Source: a virus. Taken from it: 64,000 nucleotides of DNA. Where the stretch lies: IMG/VR virus record IMGVR_UViG_3300030060_004277, positions 1 through 64,000 of that record; one strand, written 5' to 3'. The first letter of the stretch is position 1; every line of letters begins with the position of its first letter. Below are positions 51,969-60,471 of the stretch, piece after piece. Position numbers and translations under genes: made by a program. Under the pieces are notes generated by a model. That model had not been told where the DNA came from and did not search any database. It was given only the letters and a program-made list of their open reading frames with translations.

Positions 51969-54900
51969 TCATACCTCTAAATCGTCGTACTGCTCTTCCT
52001 TCTTCTTCTTTTCTTTAGGTTTCTTGGGGTAGTCTGAAGGTTTCTCTGGGTCTTGCTCAGGCCTCTCTTTCATGTCCCAGTCTGGGACTGCGTGCTCCGA
52101 AGTTAGTGAAGTTGGCCCTCGGGGACTGGCTATATCTGAGCCGACATCAATACCAAGAGCCCTACCACCGCTCATAGGGTAGTGACCGCTACCTGTCATT
52201 TTCTCGAGTTTCTCTAATGCCTTCTCTATGAGAAGAAGGGCCTTCAGCGTGTCCTTCGGTTTGAGAAGCACATTCTTGTCCTTCTTGGGTTTGAGAAGCC
52301 CACCGCTCTGATGCTCTATTCTCCTAGCACGCTCATCAGTCATGCCCTCGTTTGATTCGTCCTCATCCCAATCAGCCCTATCCAACTCCTCTTTCAGGAG
52401 TTCTTTGAAACCTTGACGCCAATAGGGTTCTAGGCTGTTAGCGAGTCTCAATGAGTAATCTGACTTGGTTATGCTGCCTATCGCTGCGATTGGGTTGACG
52501 GGTTCCTCATCTACTATCTCGTACTTCACCAAGTCCTCCGGTAGATGGAGAATGAAATGCCCCCTGTCCATCTCCATTGCGAAAGGTATGTGGATTTGCT
52601 CCTGTGCTTTTGCAAGCAGAACCCACTTCGGGTGTCTCTCCTCGCCTTTCATGTAAGTAGACTTGGCATCTCTCAAGAGTAGTTTCTGCCCACCACCACC
52701 GAGGTCCTTGACTGCTTCCTCGAATCCCACATCGTCCGTGACACGTATGGATTCAGGGCTTGGGACATGCACAGGCTCATGACTGTCGAACTGTCCCCTG
52801 ATTAGTTTGACCCTCTCTCTGGTAGTGAGGTCTGTGACGTCCGTGTCATCGTATAGCAGGATGTCATTGATGTGAATATCATCATCCACTATGGTGCAGT
52901 CGATTACGTAATCCCTCTGGCATACCTTCCTGAGCGCTGCTCTCATGTCATCGTCCACTCCGATTTTTTCGCCATCCTCATCGGTGATTTCTATCCTACT
53001 GCCCTTCTTCTTGACCTTGACCCTCTGACCCTCGTGATACTTCGATACGACCCACTCGCCAGTGAATCCGCGTAGTTCCTCCATGTCATCGATTTCGAAT
53101 ATCCTGTGAAGCGGGTCTATCAGTGGCATCTCCTTGGGCAACTCCGCCTTGAGCATCTTACCAATCGCATTGAAGTCGTCTATTGGTGCCATTCCGGTGT
53201 TCGGGTCCACAGCCATCTGGTTGTTTTGCAGACCTGATATCTGGGATAGTCCCGGTTGTGAGTAGAGGTCTTGCGTCCACTCGTCTCCGAATACGTAGTT
53301 CATCCAAGGCATGGAGACCGAGTTCAACAGAGTGTCACTGGGCATGTTGGTGCCAACCATGGGACTTCCCCTCGAATTGTACTCGACACCTATGCTAGGT
53401 GACATCGAGAATCCGAAGTCCATCCTGCCTGAGTTGTATATTGGTGAGATTACATTGCCCTCCATCTCAGGAACTGGTCTTATCGGCACAGACATTCTAC
53501 CGTGGACTGGTTTTGTCACACTACCAGCGCTGGCCTCCTCAAGGGGACCCGATTGCCCCTCATCAAATGTGAAGATGTGACTGGAGAGTGCCTTGTGCCT
53601 CTCCCTCTCCTTGGTCGTCGAGTCGATGTCCTTGTTAGGCGTCGGATGCTCCTGATGGCCGAGACCGTATGCGGTCATGTCACCCATCCTAGCCAATTGA
53701 CGAAGGAAGCCAAGAGAGCGATATGCCGTGTTGCCTGTGTTGAAGGCCTTAGCCTCCCTTAGGTTTCTAACAGGCACATTCTCAAAGCCATCGATGTGCT
53801 CTCTGAGGTTGTCTATGTCCTTGAACTCCGAGAACATGTTGTCCATCCTCGGATGAAGTTCCTCACCCATCGTGGTGACTTGTCCGAAGGTAGCAGCCTT
53901 CGTAGGACCGACTAACGTGGCTAGAGTGTCTTCGACTTGTTTGTTGTGGAACTCGTCATCAGGTAGACCTAGAGCCTGTCTTGCCTCCTCCACTTCCATA
54001 TCAGGAGTCAGTTCCGTGCCTTTGTCCCTCAAGGCCATAGCGAGTTTCTTGTGAGGGGATGACTGTCCTCTGGATTCCAGTCTCTGTTCTAGGCTTTCCC
54101 TAGTCTCTTCCTTCTCGTGATACCCGTGGGTGCTGAGGTCATGGTCACCATCCACCATCAATCCTCGACTAGCGTCATGAGCGAGCCTCATCGCATTCGC
54201 CATGGCTGTGACCGGGTCACCTGTGTTGAACGCATCAGGGTTCTCCTTGAGCAACATGGGCAGTAGTTTTGTCTTGGCATACTCAGCAACTGCTCTCTTG
54301 TCAGCATCCAACTTCTCGGAGAACTCTCTGCTTAGTCTCTTACCGGATACTGTTGAGTCTGGTTCCAACTGTCCCATTCTGTATTGCTCATCCTGTGCTG
54401 TTAGTTTGTCTAGGTCGCCTCTCAGGATTTGCAGTTCCGCATCCCTTCTACTACTAGGGACTTTTCCGGACTCGATGTCCTCTATCCTCTCCATGATGTC
54501 ATTCATCTCTGACAGCATGCCTCTACGATTATCGGTATCTGAGATTACCTTTCTCGCGTCTCCCAGATGCTGTAGGAACTCGGAGTGAAGAGTAGGTCTC
54601 GGTCCCAATTGAGGGTCGTTATAGAGGTCTCCGTAAGTGTGAACGAACTTACTCGATGGATTGAGTGGGTCATTGTACCTACCAAGGGCGAAGGCTAGTC
54701 TATGTGCGGAACCGGACCTATTCATGAGGGAGGCATCGCCCCTAGTCTCCGAGCCTATACCCGCATAGGGATGGAACTGCTGGAAGTCAGCGGCAGTCTC
54801 CCTGTCGAACTTCATGTCTTGGAAGTGAGTGTCAGATGTCGGTAGTTGGTTGTGTACGCTCCCCATCACCGAGGGGAAGAGCGTAGTGAGGTCATCGGTG

Positions 54901-57161
54901 TAGTTGTTGTGACTGCTTCTCGCCTTGTCGCTACCCTCGATGTCCCTCCTAGATACACCATATCTGCTGAGTATCTGCAAAGGGCTCATCGGTGACCTCT
55001 GTCCGGGCAGGATGGGAGATATGTGCAATCCACCGTACAGCCCCACTGTATCCGTTCTTGGCTCCAGAATACTCGTCTTCACACCTCCAAGGAGCGACTG
55101 CTCCCCTTCCGGGGTACCGAACTCCGGTCCACCTACTTCTGCTGGTCTTGGTTTTGGTGTGACTGACTGTTCCCCTTCTTTCTTGGTCATGAATGAGGAT
55201 TCTTCACCCTCACCGTATCTGTGATGATTGTGGATGAACTCACCATAGGTCGCTGGGTCTCTACCTAGGCCACCCCTGTCACCATAGTACTTGGTAGCCA
55301 GATGGCTGAGTCCCCTCATCTTGCCATCCATCGTGATGTAGTGGTCCTTGTGTCCATCCGGTAGGTCTGCTGCTCTGGGCGCGTTGAATCCTGACCTTAT
55401 GAAACCGTATCCGTTCTTGATGTCCTTGGATTGCATGCCCAGTGATACGTTTTGGTCATATTTGGATAGGACCTGCTCGACCACATCCTTACCCAGAAGT
55501 GGCCCATCATAGACCTCATCAGGTAGTGTGGAGTGCTTATCAAGGGGATTCAACTGATTGTCATATCCGGCAAGACTGAGGAATCCTTCCCTACTGAGTG
55601 CTGCTTCATTGGAACTATTCGCATGGTCCCTGAATGCCTTTGCTGGTGACTCGTTGGTCTCCAAGAATGACTTCAATCTATTTCGACCGAAGTCATCATG
55701 AGTGAAGAGATTGGGTATCTCATGAATGTCATCCATGTCAGAGCCTTGATTCAAGAGTGAGGTCAGTCCGTTGAGCAGGTTGTCATAGGCATTGGTCTTG
55801 TCATCTACGCTGACATTCCTGAGAGCAGATGCTATGCCACCTTCCGAGCCTTTGAACTTGGAGTCTGACTCGGACTCGATGGTCTTCGGCACATTAGGCG
55901 CTGAAGCCCCATGACCCCTGCTGAACCAATGCTTCTCAGGTCCAGCGTTCATCTCTAGGTTCTTCTTGAGTCTGGTCATGGGGAACTCCTTGCCATCAGA
56001 TAGGGTGACCAACTGATGCTCGGGGTCATCACTCCCATTGTCATCAAGATGCTGGAGTATCTTGGTTCGGTCCTCTGGCTTCAGGAAGTACATGCCTTTC
56101 TTCAGAGTGTCCCAACCCATGGAATGACTGTGCTTCATTGGATAGGATTCCGCTGCCTCTGGACCGAACTCAGTGACGAAGTCTGCTCTCTCTTGGTCGG
56201 TCATGCCCTCAGTCGGGTCGACAGTCGTAGTGGTAGTACCACCCAATGACATCTTGTCCATCCTGTCTTTGAAGTGCTGCATCTGCATGGCTCTCTCCTT
56301 GCTCTCCTCTGACAATCCAGAGAATTTTTCCTCGAGAGCAGCCATATCAGTGGCCTCCTCTTCCTTCCATCTCTCATAGTCGTTCATGCGTGTCGTTTCC
56401 ATGTGGTCATAGGGGCTGTCGACGTTGTTCGACTTGGGACCACCGAGGAAGGAGTATGCGATATCACCACCACCCCTGTCTACACCTTCGTATATCGGGG
56501 AGCCTAGTTTTCTGTGGTGCTTCTCATGAGCATCCTCGACTCTCATGGCTTGCTTGGCGAAGGACTCCTCTTCAGGAGCCTCTGCCATCTTCTCATGGAA
56601 GTCATCCTCCCACCATGGTGTGTCATCGTGGCCGAAGTACTTCTCGAAGAGCATAGACTCGTACTTGGGTCTACCAGTCACTGTGTTCTGCATCCTCATA
56701 GGATGGATATCCTCATGGAAGGGATGGTGAATTGGATAGTGGCCATCTTCGTCAGGTTTCGCTCCGGGCCATTTCCCGTGGGCCATACCTGTATCATGAC
56801 CACCTGTCATTCTCCCTTGGTAATGATGGTCAGTCATGTACTGGGGTAGGAGTCTGGAGATGTTTCTTGTGAAGGAAGAGGGTTTGCCTCTCGGTTTTAT
56901 GGTCCTCTCGACATCAGGCTCGGTGCGCTCTAGGTAATCTACCAGTTCCTGTCCCGAGAGAGTCTGCTTCAGGATGTCTGTAGCGGCTTTGAGACAAACT
57001 AGGTCATCATTGGTGGCTTCGTAGTCCATGCCTGAGCGAATTATGTTCTCGACCGAGACTAGGTAATGACCAGCCTCTTGCTCGTAATCATAGCCCTGTG
57101 TGATTGATTTGAGTAAATCGGCTCTGTTCCTCGCAAGAACCTCTAGCCCATCCTCTCGCAC
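51969..57161 (-). CDS. Large head-associated protein with degenerate ligase-like domain, 1730 aa
   Basis: The N-terminal ~1300 residues are charged, His- and Met-rich, with no family recognised. From about 1345 to 1460 and on to ~1530 there is a nucleotidyltransferase-like region: KYHEGQR (K1374) at motif I, YVIDCTIVDDD (1418-1428) at motif III, then KLLLRDAKSTYMKG and HPKWVLLAKAQ at motifs IV and V. Normal ATP ligases have KxDG, DGE and EG at the key places; here the first is altered in spacing and the glutamates are replaced (T1423 at motif III, Q at motif IV). So it is probably inactive. The C-end is Lys-rich. It lies between the small head proteins and the protease; start GTG 57161 has AAGGTGG upstream. 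Confidence 0.75.
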   Translation of the reverse strand: MREDGLEVLARNRADLLKSITQGYDYEQEAGHYLVSVENIIRSGMDYEATNDDLVCLKAATDILKQTLSGQELVDYLERTEPDVERTIKPRGKPSSFTRNISRLLPQYMTDHHYQGRMTGGHDTGMAHGKWPGAKPDEDGHYPIHHPFHEDIHPMRMQNTVTGRPKYESMLFEKYFGHDDTPWWEDDFHEKMAEAPEEESFAKQAMRVEDAHEKHHRKLGSPIYEGVDRGGGDIAYSFLGGPKSNNVDSPYDHMETTRMNDYERWKEEEATDMAALEEKFSGLSEESKERAMQMQHFKDRMDKMSLGGTTTTTVDPTEGMTDQERADFVTEFGPEAAESYPMKHSHSMGWDTLKKGMYFLKPEDRTKILQHLDDNGSDDPEHQLVTLSDGKEFPMTRLKKNLEMNAGPEKHWFSRGHGASAPNVPKTIESESDSKFKGSEGGIASALRNVSVDDKTNAYDNLLNGLTSLLNQGSDMDDIHEIPNLFTHDDFGRNRLKSFLETNESPAKAFRDHANSSNEAALSREGFLSLAGYDNQLNPLDKHSTLPDEVYDGPLLGKDVVEQVLSKYDQNVSLGMQSKDIKNGYGFIRSGFNAPRAADLPDGHKDHYITMDGKMRGLSHLATKYYGDRGGLGRDPATYGEFIHNHHRYGEGEESSFMTKKEGEQSVTPKPRPAEVGGPEFGTPEGEQSLLGGVKTSILEPRTDTVGLYGGLHISPILPGQRSPMSPLQILSRYGVSRRDIEGSDKARSSHNNYTDDLTTLFPSVMGSVHNQLPTSDTHFQDMKFDRETAADFQQFHPYAGIGSETRGDASLMNRSGSAHRLAFALGRYNDPLNPSSKFVHTYGDLYNDPQLGPRPTLHSEFLQHLGDARKVISDTDNRRGMLSEMNDIMERIEDIESGKVPSSRRDAELQILRGDLDKLTAQDEQYRMGQLEPDSTVSGKRLSREFSEKLDADKRAVAEYAKTKLLPMLLKENPDAFNTGDPVTAMANAMRLAHDASRGLMVDGDHDLSTHGYHEKEETRESLEQRLESRGQSSPHKKLAMALRDKGTELTPDMEVEEARQALGLPDDEFHNKQVEDTLATLVGPTKAATFGQVTTMGEELHPRMDNMFSEFKDIDNLREHIDGFENVPVRNLREAKAFNTGNTAYRSLGFLRQLARMGDMTAYGLGHQEHPTPNKDIDSTTKERERHKALSSHIFTFDEGQSGPLEEASAGSVTKPVHGRMSVPIRPVPEMEGNVISPIYNSGRMDFGFSMSPSIGVEYNSRGSPMVGTNMPSDTLLNSVSMPWMNYVFGDEWTQDLYSQPGLSQISGLQNNQMAVDPNTGMAPIDDFNAIGKMLKAELPKEMPLIDPLHRIFEIDDMEELRGFTGEWVVSKYHEGQRVKVKKKGSRIEITDEDGEKIGVDDDMRAALRKVCQRDYVIDCTIVDDDIHINDILLYDDTDVTDLTTRERVKLIRGQFDSHEPVHVPSPESIRVTDDVGFEEAVKDLGGGGQKLLLRDAKSTYMKGEERHPKWVLLAKAQEQIHIPFAMEMDRGHFILHLPEDLVKYEIVDEEPVNPIAAIGSITKSDYSLRLANSLEPYWRQGFKELLKEELDRADWDEDESNEGMTDERARRIEHQSGGLLKPKKDKNVLLKPKDTLKALLLIEKALEKLEKMTGSGHYPMSGGRALGIDVGSDIASPRGPTSLTSEHAVPDWDMKERPEQDPEKPSDYPKKPKEKKKKEEQYDDLEV

Positions 57162-57173
57162 TTGACCACCTTC

Positions 57174-57326
57174 TCACCCCATCGCTGGTGCGTACTGTGC
57201 ACATTCACTCAGACTCTGTCCTTCATGACCGGGTACTTTGCAACCCTCGTACGCATTAGCACCACACCTAGCGCAGGGGCCCATTACGGCTGGTGCCTTT
57301 CTTACTGCCACATAACCCACGTTCAT
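57174..57326 (-). CDS. Micro zinc-ribbon protein, 50 aa
   Basis: A small ORF whose ATG overlaps the stop of the Cys-rich protein before it (ATGA). It contains CARCGANAYEGC and a further cysteine at SLSEC, a possible zinc knuckle with H35. It ends 12 nt before the giant head gene's GTG. Coupling and cysteine spacing support it. No function can be named. Confidence 0.65.
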   Translation of the reverse strand: MNVGYVAVRKAPAVMGPCARCGANAYEGCKVPGHEGQSLSECAQYAPAMG

Positions 57327-57943
57327 CCCTCTGTCTGGTGACCGGGGGCAGGATTATCGTGTGGATTCTGGTTCCTGTTCAAAGACTCGAGATTTACAGT
57401 GGAGGACGATGCGCCTTTGTTGGCGACGTCCTCTGAATCCAGTAGGCTGTTGTTAGTGCTGTACTGTTGATGGTAGGTATTACCACCGGTCTCAATCATG
57501 AACTGTGTGGACTCAGGATTCGTGTTGAAAGTCTGTATCTTGTGCTGTGAGCCTTTCTTCATATCAACCGATGCCTTGCCCATGCAACCCATCTTCATGC
57601 ACATGCCCTTCTCCATGTCCATCTTCTTCTCACCACAGGTTGGGCACATTCCCATGCCCTTTCCCTTCTCGACTTTGTCGACGCTCTTATCACATTGCGC
57701 TTTTTCCTTTGCCGTGCACTCAGAGTATTTCTTACCGAAGTTCTTCTGACAGTATTTGTCTTTCTCACTCATGTCGGCTTTCTTCTTCTCGTCTTTAGCA
57801 CCCTTGCCATCTGCCGCGAATGCAGGAACCTTCTTGCCCTCATGTTCGACCATATCCAATTTTTCAGCCTTCTCAAGTAGGCTCTTGGCTCTCTTTAGCA
57901 GTTCAAATGCCTCGCCTGAGGCCGGGCTTGGTATGGGTCTCAT
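57323..57943 (-). CDS. Cys- and Met-rich head-region protein, 206 aa
   Basis: The protein begins with a helical segment (EAFELLKRAKSLLEKAEKLD), then a Lys-rich part with a CxxxxxxxxxxC group (YCQKNFGKKYSECTAKEKAQCDK), and a CPTCGEKK plus CMKMGCMG cluster, together likely to bind metal. The C-end is Asn/Ser/Gln-rich and disordered (TGGNTYHQQYSTNNSLLD). It lies in the head or scaffold neighbourhood. The metal site with so many methionines is unusual; its role is unknown. Confidence 0.65.
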   Translation of the reverse strand: MRPIPSPASGEAFELLKRAKSLLEKAEKLDMVEHEGKKVPAFAADGKGAKDEKKKADMSEKDKYCQKNFGKKYSECTAKEKAQCDKSVDKVEKGKGMGMCPTCGEKKMDMEKGMCMKMGCMGKASVDMKKGSQHKIQTFNTNPESTQFMIETGGNTYHQQYSTNNSLLDSEDVANKGASSSTVNLESLNRNQNPHDNPAPGHQTEG

Positions 57944-57944
57944 T

Positions 57945-58295
57945 TCAATACAACTCCTTTACTTCTCTGGTCTGCTCGGCCATCTCGTGGATTTCCGACC
58001 AACTTAGATTGTGTATCTCCTCATTGCTGTACTCGTTGTTATCAGACTTGGTAACAGCACTGGCATCATCGACTGGTAGGTCACCGCGTAGTGGGTCATA
58101 ACCGACATCGACACTGAGAGGAGTTCTTGCGGTGACGTATCCCGCCTTCTTCAGCAGAGCGGCGGGTGAATCTACCATTCTCTTTAGTGCGGCGTTCTCT
58201 GCCTTTAGAATTTGAACCTCGTTGTCGATGCTCTCCATCTTGGTGATGAGAGTATTCATCAGTTTCTCTGCGCCGCCCTCTTCCATCAGTTTCAC
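57945..58295 (-). CDS. Scaffold-like coiled-coil protein with SWSEIH C-end, 116 aa
   Basis: An N-terminal coiled coil (LITKMESIDNEVQILKAENA) followed by flexible sequence and a C-end of EEIHNLSWSEIHEMAEQ. This end matches EDLASMSWSEVHNLATR at the end of the protease-scaffold. The shared motif could bind the capsid or portal, or be cut by the protease. Its start overlaps the stop of the preceding gene (ATGA). Confidence 0.65.
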   Translation of the reverse strand: MKLMEEGGAEKLMNTLITKMESIDNEVQILKAENAALKRMVDSPAALLKKAGYVTARTPLSVDVGYDPLRGDLPVDDASAVTKSDNNEYSNEEIHNLSWSEIHEMAEQTREVKELY

Positions 58296-58657
58296 TCACC
58301 GGGTCCGACGTATCTACCGAATGTGCTTCTTGCTTTCTGCATTCGTGAGTTTGTTCTCGCTGACATTATTGTTCCGGGTAGTTGAATATCCCTGTTCGCT
58401 GGGTCGAATGACGAGCCAGATTCGTTGAAGGATGCTGTTGGGACACCGTTTGCGAATACAGTCAGAGGGTCAGATGCGGCCTCCTCTGCTTTCTTGATTG
58501 CGTAGACAAGGTCCTCCTCTAGGTAAGAACTGAGTTTCTTTATCTCAGAAAGGTGCATTCTTGCTGCCTCTGGTTCTCCCGCTTCTATGGCCTTGGCAAA
58601 GGCCTCATTGTGTACGTTCATTTTTCTTGCCATAGGGTGCATCTTGACTAAGTCCAT
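58292..58657 (-). CDS. Helical head-region protein, 121 aa
   Basis: Largely helical (NEAFAKAIEAGEPEAARMHL; LSSYLEEDLVYAIKKAEEAA), with a C-terminal basic tail (SARTNSRMQKARSTFGRYVG). It is placed just downstream of the portal. It may be a small scaffolding or internal head protein. No family was recognised. Confidence 0.6.
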   Translation of the reverse strand: MDLVKMHPMARKMNVHNEAFAKAIEAGEPEAARMHLSEIKKLSSYLEEDLVYAIKKAEEAASDPLTVFANGVPTASFNESGSSFDPANRDIQLPGTIMSARTNSRMQKARSTFGRYVGPGE

Positions 58658-58695
58658 GGTAATCTCGCCCTGCTCGTAAACGTCACGACTTTTAA

Positions 58696-60471
58696 TTATG
58701 CACCCCGAAACCGTCTCGCATTCATTAAAGCACGACTATTTTGCTCCTGCTGTGAGGGTTGCGCACCTCGTTGTTGAACTGAAGATATTGGAGAGCCAGA
58801 GCCAGCCACTGTTCGACGTTGAGGAGCGGCTGGTCCTCTGGGTGTTCTGATACCAACACCCTCTCCTCCGGGTTGTGAGGGTGGCATCATTTGCCTCATC
58901 ATATTCGGTGGTAGTTGTTGGTTAAGGCCAGTTGCGCCGACAGGACCACCCGGTATCGGTGGTGCCTGACCGGGTGGCATACCCATCGCACCCATGGGTG
59001 GCATACCCGGTGGCATACCCGGTGGCATACCCTGTTGCATTCCATCCTCAGGCTGTATTTTTCTGTAGGAGAACCTGATGTCCCTGTCTCCTTCCTCTAG
59101 TAATTCAGGCTTGTATCCGAGCATCTGCATCCTCTGAGCGAGGTTGACTTCCATCTCGTCTCTCCTGAGTCTGGTAATCTCGTCCTCTTCCTCATTCGGA
59201 TAGAGGGTAATCTTCCAATCCGTTATGCCCATCTCTCTTAGCATTCTTGGGAATAGTATGTCCGTGTATACCTTCTGACCGAACTCCACTGCTCTGTTCG
59301 TGACTAGAATCTGCATGCCTTCGTTGCCGAGCCCACCGCTCTTCCCGCTATCGACCATGAAGATGCTGCTAACACCATAGTAGGCTGCTATCCTGTTTCT
59401 AATCTCATCCCTGACAGCGGTGTACTGCATCTCCTCTAGGGTGTCCATGAACTTGACCCAATTCACTCCACCTCTGCCGGTCTGACTCTCAATACCGACT
59501 TTAGGGATGTAATGAGGGTCTCTTTCCATCTTCTCATCGACCGATTTCCAGAACGACTTCATTGACTCTAGGTTGTCAGTTGTGACCGATATGATACCCT
59601 TTGGCGTCCTTCTCTTCTGGTATGCTGTGTACATGTAGTTATCCATGGCGGTCAAGGTCATCGCTTGACGCCACATAGTATTGACTGGGCTCCTGCCATA
59701 CAGTTTGCTTGGTGAGTACTTGCTGATGTGAATGACCTCACCTTCTAGGTAATACTGGGTCTTGCCACTACCAGCCATGTTAGCATAGTGCGCATCCTGC
59801 ATGTGGTTACCACACACAGTGCACTTCTCCTCCTGTCCGGGGTAGGCGATTTGGTCTCTGTGAATCGGGCAGACCTTGTACCTACCACCTCTGACTCCCC
59901 TCTTGTCTGATATGATTCTCATGAAGATGGGGTCACCGCGAATGACCTCTCTTATTCTATAGTGTTGTATCTCGCCGGTATCAGGGTCGATGTAATAATC
60001 CTTGACGAGTATGAGGAAGGCATCATCCACGACGTTCAGGTCCTTCTCCAATTCGAACATGACTTGCATGAAACCCTGCTCCATCGAGTTCTCGCCCCTC
60101 AACAGCCATTTCGCGTATGTGGTCTGATGAGGGTCGGGTCCTCTTACCTCACCACCGCAGATATCACAGACATCCAAGTCGAATTGATACTCCTCATCAC
60201 ATTCGACGCATTTCTTCTGGAACTTCTTCTCCCAGTAGTATCCTCTTCTGAAAATCTCCTGTTGAAGTTTTGAGATGACTGTCCTAAGAATCAGATTCTC
60301 GTGTGACACTGCATATAGCGCAGGTATGGTAATGCCCTGAGCCAGAACAGGCTCTTGTATGCCTGTGGTGTATAACGGCATCTGAGGCTCAGGGGTCGAA
60401 CGAATCCTGAAAGGACCCCTTATTGCGTCTATAAATCGGCCTATTGGGCCCCTCTCTGTTTCATCAGCCAT
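58696..60471 (-). CDS. Portal protein with two zinc-ribbon inserts, 591 aa
   Basis: Portal of the HK97/SPP1-type position, after the terminase and before the head proteins. Portal-style segments include ALYAVSHENLILRTVISKLQ, EGEVIHISKYSPSKLYGRSP and MDNYMYTAYQKRRTPKGIIS. Two zinc ribbons are inserted: C88, C91, C102, C105 and C201, H204, C217, C220. The C-end is Pro/Met/Gly/Gln-rich (MPPGMPPGMPP) and probably disordered. ATG 60471 overlaps the stop of the preceding gene (TAATG) with GGAGAG upstream; GTG 60489 would add 6 residues. It forms the DNA gate on which the terminase docks. Confidence 0.88.
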   Translation of the reverse strand: MADETERGPIGRFIDAIRGPFRIRSTPEPQMPLYTTGIQEPVLAQGITIPALYAVSHENLILRTVISKLQQEIFRRGYYWEKKFQKKCVECDEEYQFDLDVCDICGGEVRGPDPHQTTYAKWLLRGENSMEQGFMQVMFELEKDLNVVDDAFLILVKDYYIDPDTGEIQHYRIREVIRGDPIFMRIISDKRGVRGGRYKVCPIHRDQIAYPGQEEKCTVCGNHMQDAHYANMAGSGKTQYYLEGEVIHISKYSPSKLYGRSPVNTMWRQAMTLTAMDNYMYTAYQKRRTPKGIISVTTDNLESMKSFWKSVDEKMERDPHYIPKVGIESQTGRGGVNWVKFMDTLEEMQYTAVRDEIRNRIAAYYGVSSIFMVDSGKSGGLGNEGMQILVTNRAVEFGQKVYTDILFPRMLREMGITDWKITLYPNEEEDEITRLRRDEMEVNLAQRMQMLGYKPELLEEGDRDIRFSYRKIQPEDGMQQGMPPGMPPGMPPMGAMGMPPGQAPPIPGGPVGATGLNQQLPPNMMRQMMPPSQPGGEGVGIRTPRGPAAPQRRTVAGSGSPISSVQQRGAQPSQQEQNSRALMNARRFRGA

